From assembly GCA_002448555.1 (NCBI GenBank), contig DJYV01000009.1, forward strand, positions 1 to 5,044: a DNA stretch of 5,044 bases, in the 5' to 3' direction. Below, in pieces: positions 1 to 5,044 of the stretch. The stretch is from Flavobacteriales bacterium UBA6969. GTDB taxonomy: Bacteria > Bacteroidota > Bacteroidia > Flavobacteriales_D > Sanyastnellaceae. The notes beneath the pieces were generated by a model. That model was not told the origin of the DNA. It made no database searches and worked only from the letters and a program-made list of their open reading frames with translations. The position numbers and the translations under genes are program-made. The first letter of the stretch is position 1. Each line of letters opens with the position of its first letter.

Positions 1-2672
1 GCCGCCTCAAACCGGTAACTGCCGCGGAGGTCGAGGTACCCGTACGCCGGCAACATGACCGGCTGCAACCCGGCACGGTCGGGGTTGGTGCGGTCGGTGT
101 CCACTTGGAAGCGCGCGTAGAGGTTCCAGTTGTACACGTAGTTGGCTCCGATCCGCAAACGCTTTGTCACGTTGAAGTTCGACAGAAAGCCCACCTGTGA
201 TTGGGGCGCGTCGCTGACCTTCAATCCCGCGGAATAGATGTAGAGGGTTTCCAAAACTTCCCCGCCTTCTTCCGCCGTAATCTCTGCGTTGACGTCGTTG
301 TCCCACCGCCAATTTCCGAAAGAAGCCATGCCGCCAATCTCCGCCCAAGAAGTGGGACGTGTGCGCCATTCAATCTCCACGCCTTCGTGGGTTTGGATCA
401 GGCCCGTGATGAAGGCGCGGTATTCGGTGCCATCTGGACGGAGCAACGGGCTGCTCATGAGGCTTTTGTCGCGCCATTGCGTGTGGTAAGCGTTTACATC
501 AAATGATACCCCGCGCCAGCGGAACCGGTAGCCCGCCTCGATGGCGGCCACCTTCTCGTTGGTCAAGCGGTCGTTGCTCAACACGTTGGAATAGTTGGTG
601 AAGACATAACGGATGAACGGCGCGCGTGAATAGTAGCCACCGTTGAGGTACAAGTGGCTGGTCTCACCGAGGCGTACGCTGCCGCCCGCCTTCAAATTGA
701 ACCCGATGCTGCTGGCCTTTTGCGACTTGATGCCGTAAACAAATTCTTCCGTGGTTTCGAGTTCGCCTGTTTGCTCATTGACCTGGGTGACTTCCTGCAC
801 CCCCGTCTCTTCGTAGCGGAAGTACTTGTAGGGATCGATGCGGCGGTAGGTGGTGTACGAAATGGTCCCTGCACCGAACAAGCTAAACCGGTCGTCCTTG
901 TACTCGGCCTGCGCAAACCCTCCCGCATACTGCACGCGTCCAATGTCGTCGTAGTCCACCTTGTCGCCCGGCTGGGCCATCAAAGCGTAATCTGGATTGA
1001 CGCCATACCCGTCGCTGCTGCTGAAAGACTGGAGGTAAAAATCCCCGCCGAGCAGGTTGTTGACGCGGGTGAAGTGTTTGCCACTGTAGTACCGCGCATC
1101 CACCCCTGCCATCAAGCTCACGCGGTCGTTGACTTCGTGCCGCAACGTGGACAGGATGCCGGTCCAGAAATGCTCGTTGTGCGCGTTTTCGATGACGCTG
1201 CGGCTGCGGCCACCCACAATCGTATCGTTCCCAACCACAATGGGGTCGCCGAACTCATGAAGGGTGTCGATCCAGGCCTGCGCATCTACGTCATAGGTAA
1301 TCTGGTCCGCTGCGTACGTGACCGGCTGGGAGTTGTTGGCGTTGGAATCCCATAGGTAGTCCCAGTTCAGGGACGTTTTGACCGAGCGCTCCACACCCGC
1401 GGTGTCCACGTACGTCTCGCTGACGCGGGGATTGCTGGTGCCGTCATAACGCGAGCCATAGCCTTTACCGGTGCTGATGTAAAAGCTGGTGGCGAGGTTC
1501 GTGCGTTCGCTCAACTGCCAGTAGTCGTTCAAGGCAAACTGTGGTTTGTGGTACCCGTTGACCCGCGCGTTCAAGACCTCGTTCTCCTGCCCCCCGCGGT
1601 TCAGGTATCCCCAATCGTCGTTCCATCGGTGCGCCTCGTAGCCGAGGTTTTGGATGTCGTTGAAGCGGTCCACAGTCAGCTGGCCCCGGCGTTGCCCGTG
1701 GGTCTGCGGAGCGCCAATGGCCGTGAAGACCAGTCGGTGGGCACCGAAGTCTTTGGCGGCTGTGAGGAAGTAGCTCCAAGCGTCAATGAACGCGGCATCG
1801 ACGTAGGCATTTCCCATCGTCCGGCTGCCCACGGCGCTCACGGCCCAGCCGTTTTCCATCACCCCAGAACTCAACGATAGCATGGTTTTGTAGCGGCCGT
1901 AATCGGTCACGCTCTGCATCAAACTACCGCCCTTTTTGGTGTCGGTAGCCTTGGTGATGATGTTCAATGTGCCGCCCACGGAGTTGATGGCCAGCTTCGA
2001 GGCGCCCAAGCCGCGTTGCACTTGCATGGTGTTGACCGCGTCGCCGAGGCCGGCCCAGTTTGACCAATACACCCAGCCGTTTTCCATGTCGTTCACGGGA
2101 ATGCCGTTGATCAACACAGCCACGTTGCGCTGGTCAAACCCCCGGATGTTGATGCGGCTGTCGCCAAAACCGCCCCCGCTCTTCGTGGCGTAAACACCGG
2201 GAGTGATGTTCAGCGTTTCCACCAATTCCTTGTCCCCCAATTGTTCTTGAATGGTCTTGGCATCCAACGTGGAAACTGCGACCGGCGTTTCCCGGTCGAT
2301 GGCCACCGATGCGATGACATTCGCTTCGCTCAGGCCGATGGTCGAAGACTGCATGGTGATGGGTCCGAGGTCCAACACCCAGGCATCAGCCCCCAACGTG
2401 CAGGCTTGTCGGTGGGTTTCGTACCCAATCATGCTGATGACCAACTCAACGGCCCCCGTCTCCCGTGATGTGAATGCGAAGCGACCCTCGTAATCCGAAA
2501 CGGCTCCCATGCGGGATTCTTCGAGGAACACGGAGGCACCGGGCAGGGCGTCACCGGTTTCGGCATCGATGACGGTGCCTTTGATTTGGGTCTGAGCGGA
2601 GAGGGTTTGGCAAAGGCCTGCACATGCAATCAGCAGGGCGCTGCCCAAAAGGAGTCGGAGCGTTTGGCGCAT
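1..2672 (-). CDS. TonB-dependent outer-membrane receptor, C-terminus cut by window edge
   Basis: This is an outer-membrane beta-barrel receptor that imports a ligand using energy passed from the inner-membrane TonB-ExbB-ExbD complex. I translated it by hand from the ATG at 2672-2670 and found 890 codons without a stop. Residues 1-26 form a signal peptide (hydrophobic stretch about 6-20, likely cut after LSA). Residues about 28-110 form a carboxypeptidase-regulatory-like beta-sandwich (KGTVIDAETGDALPGASV, then SDYEGRF and SMIGYE), typical of Bacteroidota receptors. A TonB-box-like segment, ETPVAVSTL, lies at 128-136. The plug follows to about 242, with INIRGFDQRNVAVLINGIP, then QVQRGLGASKLA and VGGTLNIITK. 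The rest is barrel, rich in aromatic and Asn/Asp residues. The last visible residues (YLDLRGSYRF) resemble a strand near the C-terminus, so I infer that under about 120 residues are missing. The ligand cannot be read from the sequence; no SusD-like partner is visible. The ATG has no Shine-Dalgarno sequence, as is normal in this phylum. Confidence 0.95.
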   Translation of the reverse strand, partial: MRQTLRLLLGSALLIACAGLCQTLSAQTQIKGTVIDAETGDALPGASVFLEESRMGAVSDYEGRFAFTSRETGAVELVISMIGYETHRQACTLGADAWVLDLGPITMQSSTIGLSEANVIASVAIDRETPVAVSTLDAKTIQEQLGDKELVETLNITPGVYATKSGGGFGDSRINIRGFDQRNVAVLINGIPVNDMENGWVYWSNWAGLGDAVNTMQVQRGLGASKLAINSVGGTLNIITKATDTKKGGSLMQSVTDYGRYKTMLSLSSGVMENGWAVSAVGSRTMGNAYVDAAFIDAWSYFLTAAKDFGAHRLVFTAIGAPQTHGQRRGQLTVDRFNDIQNLGYEAHRWNDDWGYLNRGGQENEVLNARVNGYHKPQFALNDYWQLSERTNLATSFYISTGKGYGSRYDGTSNPRVSETYVDTAGVERSVKTSLNWDYLWDSNANNSQPVTYAADQITYDVDAQAWIDTLHEFGDPIVVGNDTIVGGRSRSVIENAHNEHFWTGILSTLRHEVNDRVSLMAGVDARYYSGKHFTRVNNLLGGDFYLQSFSSSDGYGVNPDYALMAQPGDKVDYDDIGRVQYAGGFAQAEYKDDRFSLFGAGTISYTTYRRIDPYKYFRYEETGVQEVTQVNEQTGELETTEEFVYGIKSQKASSIGFNLKAGGSVRLGETSHLYLNGGYYSRAPFIRYVFTNYSNVLSNDRLTNEKVAAIEAGYRFRWRGVSFDVNAYHTQWRDKSLMSSPLLRPDGTEYRAFITGLIQTHEGVEIEWRTRPTSWAEIGGMASFGNWRWDNDVNAEITAEEGGEVLETLYIYSAGLKVSDAPQSQVGFLSNFNVTKRLRIGANYVYNWNLYARFQVDTDRTNPDRAGLQPVMLPAYGYLDLRGSYRFEA

Positions 2673-2716
2673 CGGAGGAAGACTTGGTTGTGATGGCTAC
2701 GTGAGCCGTTCGCAAC

Positions 2717-2746
2717 GCAAGATAGCGCGCACACTATGGAAACCAA
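2717..2746 (-). promoter_or_regulatory. Weak candidate Bacteroidota-type promoter for the receptor gene
   Basis: Read on the minus strand, TTGG (2746-2743) is followed after 18 bases by TATCTTGC (2724-2717). This is one base off the TAnnTTTG -7 element known in Bacteroidota, with a -33-like TTG at an acceptable distance. It would place transcription start about 40 bases before the receptor ATG. The match is imperfect and the spacer is only 80 bases, so cotranscription with asd is also possible. A 6-bp stem (ATAGTG/CGCTAT, one wobble pair, loop TGCG) overlaps the -7 element. It has no T-run after it, so I do not call it a terminator. Confidence 0.25.
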
Positions 2747-2752
2747 GCGGCC

Positions 2753-3757
2753 TCAGGACCAACGCCCGCGTTCGAGCAGGTATTGGGCAATTTGCACCGT
2801 ATTCGTGGCCGCTCCTTTGCGCAGATTGTCCGCGACCACCCACAGGTGAAGCCCGCGTTCATTGACCAAATCCCGCCGAATGCGCCCCACGAAGACCTCG
2901 TTCTTGCCGACAGCCGTAAGTGGCATGGGGTAGCGATTGTATGCCGGTTCGTCTTGCACCACCACCCCGGGAAAGTCCGCGAGTTTTTGCCGGACTTCGT
3001 GGAGTTCAAACGGATGCTCGAACTCGAGGTAAACGCTTTCGCTGTGCCCGCCCATCACCGGCACACGAACCGCTGTGCAAGTCATGCGTACGTCCTCATC
3101 GCCCAAGATTTTCTTGGTTTCATTCCACACCTTCATCTCCTCTCGCGTGTACCCATTGTCGCCGAAAACGTCGCAATGCGGCAGGCAATTCAAATCAATC
3201 GGATGGGGATAAACAGGTGCTTCGACCGGCTCCCCAGCGCGCTCGGATTCGAGCTGCACGATGGCCGCTTTGCCCGTCCCGGTGATGCTTTGGTACGTGC
3301 TCACCACACCGCGCTGAATGCAGAACGCGTCGTGCAAGGGTTTGAGCGCCATCACGAGCTGCATCGTCGTGCAATTCGGATTGGCGATGATGCGATCCTC
3401 CGGACCGATGGTGTCACCGTTGACTTCCGGCACCACGAGCGGACAATCCGGGTCCATACGCCAAGCACTGCTGTTGTCAATGACTGTGATTCCCGCCTTG
3501 GCAAATTCGGGCGCCCACTTTTTGGACACATCCCCCCCGGCACTGAACAGCGCCACCTGCGGCCGCGCAGCCAGCACCTCTTCGACGGTCTTTACGGTCC
3601 ATTTCCGGCCTTGAAACTCCAGCTCCTTGCCTGCGCTTCGAGCACTCCCCGCGGGAAGCAACTCATACACGGGCAATGCCAGCTCTTCTATCACTTCGAG
3701 CATGGTCCGCCCGACGAGTCCAGTCGCTCCAATAACCGCCAATTTCAATCCATCCAT
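2753..3757 (-). CDS. asd: Aspartate-semialdehyde dehydrogenase
   Basis: This cytoplasmic enzyme reduces L-aspartyl-4-phosphate to L-aspartate-4-semialdehyde with NADPH. That is the branch point to lysine and diaminopimelate, threonine, methionine and isoleucine. The 334-aa protein is of normal family length. An N-terminal NADP-binding fold carries GATGLVG at residues 10-16 and continues to FSAGGDVS at 71-78. The catalytic cysteine is Cys129 in NPNCTT. The substrate-binding region has YQSITGTGK at 155-163, and the general-base His238 lies in RVPVMGGHSES (231-241). All key residues are present, so the enzyme should be active. I chose the ATG at 3757-3755 because GLKLAVIGATGLVG then starts almost at once, as in relatives; an in-frame TTG at 3778 would add seven residues with no family support. 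An 11-base dyad, GTTGATTCAAC (3762-3772), sits just before the ATG. The gene reads toward the receptor gene, 80 bases from asd stop to receptor ATG. Confidence 0.97.
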   Translation of the reverse strand: MDGLKLAVIGATGLVGRTMLEVIEELALPVYELLPAGSARSAGKELEFQGRKWTVKTVEEVLAARPQVALFSAGGDVSKKWAPEFAKAGITVIDNSSAWRMDPDCPLVVPEVNGDTIGPEDRIIANPNCTTMQLVMALKPLHDAFCIQRGVVSTYQSITGTGKAAIVQLESERAGEPVEAPVYPHPIDLNCLPHCDVFGDNGYTREEMKVWNETKKILGDEDVRMTCTAVRVPVMGGHSESVYLEFEHPFELHEVRQKLADFPGVVVQDEPAYNRYPMPLTAVGKNEVFVGRIRRDLVNERGLHLWVVADNLRKGAATNTVQIAQYLLERGRWS

Positions 3758-3775
3758 GGTTGTTGATTCAACCCG

Positions 3776-3805
3776 CAAATTCCCACATCACATCAACGAA
3801 TTCAA
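3776..3805 (-). promoter_or_regulatory. Very weak candidate promoter for asd
   Basis: On the minus strand, TTG (3805-3803), a 19-base spacer and GGAATTTG (3783-3776) resemble a -33/-7 pair ending 18 bases before the asd ATG. The -7 element keeps TTTG but lacks the leading TA of TAnnTTTG, so the match is poor. I list it because asd must be transcribed leftward from this divergent region and I see nothing better close to its start. Confidence 0.2.
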
Positions 3806-3824
3806 TGAAACGGCGATTACGTTT

Positions 3825-3971
3825 TTACCGAAGTTCGTTGAAAACCCTGAACAGTTCTAATCCACCCTCTTGTTCGATTGCAGCAATCTTTCGGTCAATT
3901 CGAGCGACCATTTTATGGGTTTGTCTGACCACTTTAAGAAAGTGGCGCGAGAATGCTAATTGATTTTTCAT
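3825..3971 (-). CDS. Doubtful 48-residue open reading frame
   Basis: An ATG at 3971-3969 opens a 48-codon frame ending in TAA at 3827-3825, 67 bases before the asd ATG and on the same strand. The frame continues upstream to a TTG at 4010, which would give 61 residues. The predicted peptide is basic and could be largely helical (FSRHFLKVVRQTHKMVARID, then RKIAAIEQEGG and LFRVFNELR). I do not recognise any family. Against it being a gene: its start codon lies inside a perfect palindrome, there is no evident ribosome site, and a frame this short occurs by chance. It could be a small leader-type gene, a remnant, or nothing. Confidence 0.13.
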   Translation of the reverse strand: MKNQLAFSRHFLKVVRQTHKMVARIDRKIAAIEQEGGLELFRVFNELR

Positions 3972-3986
3972 ATTCGAATATGAAAA
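3965..3986. repeat. Perfect 22-bp palindrome, possible operator
   Basis: The half-site TTTTCATATTC (3965-3975) is followed immediately by its exact reverse complement (3976-3986), with no mismatch and no central spacer. As RNA it could form a 9-bp stem with a 4-base loop, but no T-run follows on either strand as a terminator would need. It lies about 27 bases upstream of the TTTG at 4013-4016, a common place for a dimeric regulator to bind. What binds it, if anything, is unknown. Confidence 0.7.
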
Positions 3987-3990
3987 GACA

Positions 3991-4007
3991 GATCTGAGCG
4001 ACAGATC
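3991..4007. repeat. Inverted repeat GATCTG-N5-CAGATC
   Basis: GATCTG (3991-3996) and CAGATC (4002-4007) are exact reverse complements separated by AGCGA. The same stretch also holds a direct repeat of GACAGATC (3987-3994 and 4000-4007), 13 bases start to start. It sits between the 22-bp palindrome and the -33 element of the rightward promoter. A second regulator-binding site is a reasonable guess, but short repeats like this can occur by chance. Confidence 0.45.
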
Positions 4008-4012
4008 CAAAA

Positions 4013-4047
4013 TTTGTCATCGTCATTCACTGATAGACATATGTTTG
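4013..4047 (+). promoter_or_regulatory. Bacteroidota-type promoter for the DUF4271-hemD genes
   Basis: TATGTTTG at 4040-4047 matches the Bacteroidota -7 consensus TAnnTTTG exactly. TTTG at 4013-4016 fits the -33 element, with a 23-base gap; this is at the long end of the range known for this phylum. Transcription would start near 4052-4055, leaving a leader of about 50 bases before the ATG at 4105. Orientation and position both fit the downstream genes, making this the best-supported regulatory site in the window. Confidence 0.6.
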
Positions 4048-4104
4048 AAAAACACTTCGTAATCCTGTCGAAATATATCCCGAGAACTTTGGCATCTTAG
4101 CACC

Positions 4105-4779
4105 ATGTTCGAAGGGATGCCTTTGCCCATTTCGCCGCTGCACGTGTACGCACTCCCGTTGTGGATTTGCGTATTCGGGGTTGGGGCAACCGCGTTGCTG
4201 CGGATCCAATTCTACCGTGAATGGGCCTTGACCATGTGGACTGCCTACCAAATCAAGCGCGTGTGGCAGCGATTGGCCGATGAGTCGGCACGCACGGGCG
4301 GAACCTTGACCAGCCATGCCATCGGCCTCTTGGCCTGGGCCTTGCTCGGATCGCTTTGGGGGGTCAATGCCTCGGCCACGCCCGCCCTCGAAACGGCTGG
4401 ATACGGGGGCATATGGGGTGCTTTGCTCGGATTGACTGCACTGATTGCACGTCATTTGGGCGGCTGGATGGGGGCGTGGGTGACGCTCGAACAAGATGCC
4501 GTCCAACGGGGCTTTGAGGTGGATCGGCACATGCGCAATTGGTTGCTGTGGGCGCTTATTGCGCTGGTGGTCTGGGAGTTGGCGCAATTCAACGGTTTTG
4601 AGAGCCGCGGCGTTATGTGGATGCACGTGTGCATGGCTTGGTGGTGCTGGCTCGGACTCAAATGGCTGCGTCAGTTTCAATCGGTCGTAAACAAGCGGCT
4701 TCATATTGGATGGGGAATTGCGTACATTTGCACCCTCGAAATTGGACCATCCCTGTTGCTGTTCGAGTATGTGGGGTGA
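4105..4779 (+). CDS. DUF4271 family integral membrane protein
   Basis: This 224-aa inner-membrane protein has no known biochemical function. About six hydrophobic segments are visible, at residues roughly 15-33, 72-87, 101-117, 145-161, 171-187 and 202-221. A basic, amphipathic stretch (REW to QRLADES, about 38-61) lies between the first two. The C-terminal segment, with YICTLEIGPSLLLFEYV (207-223), is the kind of sequence I associate with DUF4271 proteins of Bacteroidota, and its position directly before hemD agrees. I chose the ATG at 4105 because it is the first ATG after the promoter; an in-frame ATG four codons later is possible, and neither has a clear Shine-Dalgarno sequence. The TGA is followed after 29 bases by hemD on the same strand, so the two are probably cotranscribed. 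A role connected with tetrapyrrole synthesis or its membrane context is inference from location only. Confidence 0.85.
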   Translation: MFEGMPLPISPLHVYALPLWICVFGVGATALLRIQFYREWALTMWTAYQIKRVWQRLADESARTGGTLTSHAIGLLAWALLGSLWGVNASATPALETAGYGGIWGALLGLTALIARHLGGWMGAWVTLEQDAVQRGFEVDRHMRNWLLWALIALVVWELAQFNGFESRGVMWMHVCMAWWCWLGLKWLRQFQSVVNKRLHIGWGIAYICTLEIGPSLLLFEYVG

Positions 4780-4808
4780 GCCAATGGAGCAAGCACTGAA
4801 GAACCGAT

Positions 4809-5044
4809 ATGGCGAAGAAGCTCAAGACCGTCCTGATTTCACAGCCAAAGCCCACCACGGAAAAATCTCCGTACTTCGAATTGGCCGACCGTCAGAAATT
4901 GACCATCGATTTCCGTCCATTCATCCACGTTGAAGGCTTAGAGCCACAAGATTTTCGACAGCAGCGCATCGACTTGGCCGAGCACACGGCCGTCATCCTG
5001 ACCAGCCGAAATGCGGTGGATCATTTTTTCCGCCTTGCTGCGGA
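4809..5044 (+). CDS. hemD: Uroporphyrinogen-III synthase, C-terminus cut by window edge
   Basis: This cytoplasmic enzyme closes linear hydroxymethylbilane into uroporphyrinogen III, inverting ring D. The product leads to heme, sirohaem and cobalamin. Only 78 codons are visible, out of roughly 250 expected. The start KTVLISQPKPTTEKSPYFEL is followed by IDFRPFIHVEGL (33-44) and VILTSRNAVDHFF (62-74). This pattern, including the SQP and TSRNAVDHFF motifs, is characteristic of the Bacteroidota form, which is divergent from the enterobacterial enzyme. The ATG at 4809 is chosen because the family sequence begins right after it; the ATG at 4784 is in another frame. A weak GAAG precedes it by seven bases. 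It lies 29 bases after the DUF4271 stop, with no promoter or terminator visible between them, so it is probably the second gene of that operon. Confidence 0.92.
   Translation, partial: MAKKLKTVLISQPKPTTEKSPYFELADRQKLTIDFRPFIHVEGLEPQDFRQQRIDLAEHTAVILTSRNAVDHFFRLAA

Larger units (their letters stand above)
3758..4104. other. AT-rich divergent intergenic region between asd and the DUF4271 gene
   Basis: This 347-base stretch separates the leftward asd gene from the rightward DUF4271-hemD pair, so it should hold promoters for both. By hand count, positions 3841-4080 have 92 G/C in 240 bases (about 38%), while the coding sequence on either side is clearly richer (for example 40 of 60 in 4321-4380). 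It contains two dyad-symmetric sequences, a convincing rightward promoter and a doubtful 48-aa frame. I see no tRNA, no known riboswitch and no terminator; with divergent genes on both sides, none is expected. The low GC fits ordinary regulatory DNA, but a decayed inserted sequence cannot be excluded. Confidence 0.75.

Noticed and set aside
654..1355. A 233-codon plus-strand frame inside the receptor gene
   Set aside because: It lies wholly antisense to the continuous receptor reading frame, which carries clear TonB-receptor sequence; the antisense translation shows no family features.
1..2672. Receptor gene broken or frameshifted
   Set aside because: My translation runs from the ATG to the window edge in one frame (890 codons plus two bases) with no internal stop; the missing end is due only to the window boundary.
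2725..2740. Hairpin ATAGTG-TGCG-CGCTAT as an asd terminator
   Set aside because: The stem is only six pairs with one wobble, and the sequence after it on the minus strand (CTTGCG) is not T-rich.
2783..3766. A 327-codon open frame on the plus strand opposite asd
   Set aside because: It almost exactly mirrors the asd gene, whose motifs and active-site residues are unmistakable. The antisense product has no recognisable domain and is a by-product of codon composition.
3965..3986. Intrinsic terminator or chromosome-dimer (dif-like) site
   Set aside because: No T-run follows the stem on either strand, and no converging gene ends here. A Xer site has two different arms around a short central spacer, whereas this is perfectly symmetric with none.
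4027..4704. A 225-codon minus-strand frame opposite the DUF4271 gene
   Set aside because: Its product is rich in Pro, His, Arg and Gln with no domain, as expected of an antisense shadow, while the plus strand gives a coherent membrane protein placed before hemD.
4784..4933. Alternative ATG at 4784 as the start of the gene after DUF4271
   Set aside because: It is in a different frame from the uroporphyrinogen-III synthase sequence and yields an unrecognisable product; the ATG at 4809 begins the family sequence directly.

Overview
The window looks like a chromosomal segment of a fairly GC-rich member of the Bacteroidota, probably flavobacteria-like, though I cannot name a genus. Four things support this: a TonB-dependent receptor with an N-terminal carboxypeptidase-regulatory-like domain, a DUF4271 membrane protein placed directly before a Bacteroidota-type uroporphyrinogen-III synthase, an exact TAnnTTTG promoter element, and start codons without clear Shine-Dalgarno sequences.

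Layout. Positions 1-2672 (minus) hold a TonB-dependent outer-membrane receptor that is open across the whole stretch and loses its C-terminus at the window's left edge; 890 codons are visible. Positions 2673-2752 are a short spacer with a weak promoter candidate. Positions 2753-3757 (minus) hold a complete aspartate-semialdehyde dehydrogenase gene (asd, 334 aa) with both catalytic residues intact. Positions 3758-4104 are an AT-rich divergent intergenic region with two dyad-symmetric sequences, a good promoter for the rightward genes, and a doubtful 48-aa reading frame. Positions 4105-4779 (plus) hold a six-segment DUF4271 membrane protein. Positions 4809-5044 (plus) hold the first 78 codons of uroporphyrinogen-III synthase (hemD), cut off by the right edge.

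How the genes relate. The asd and receptor genes run leftward, 80 bases apart, but make no obvious functional pair: one is core lysine/threonine/methionine/cell-wall biosynthesis, the other is TonB-powered import. The DUF4271 gene and hemD run rightward and are very probably one transcript; hemD makes a precursor of heme and sirohaem. The control region between the two groups holds the least explained sequence here: a perfect 22-bp palindrome and a second dyad next to the rightward promoter.

I did not find a new defence, mobile or biosynthetic system. There are no tRNA or rRNA genes, CRISPR arrays, insertion sequences or clear intrinsic terminators. The most worthwhile leads are the palindromes and the unknown function of the DUF4271 protein.
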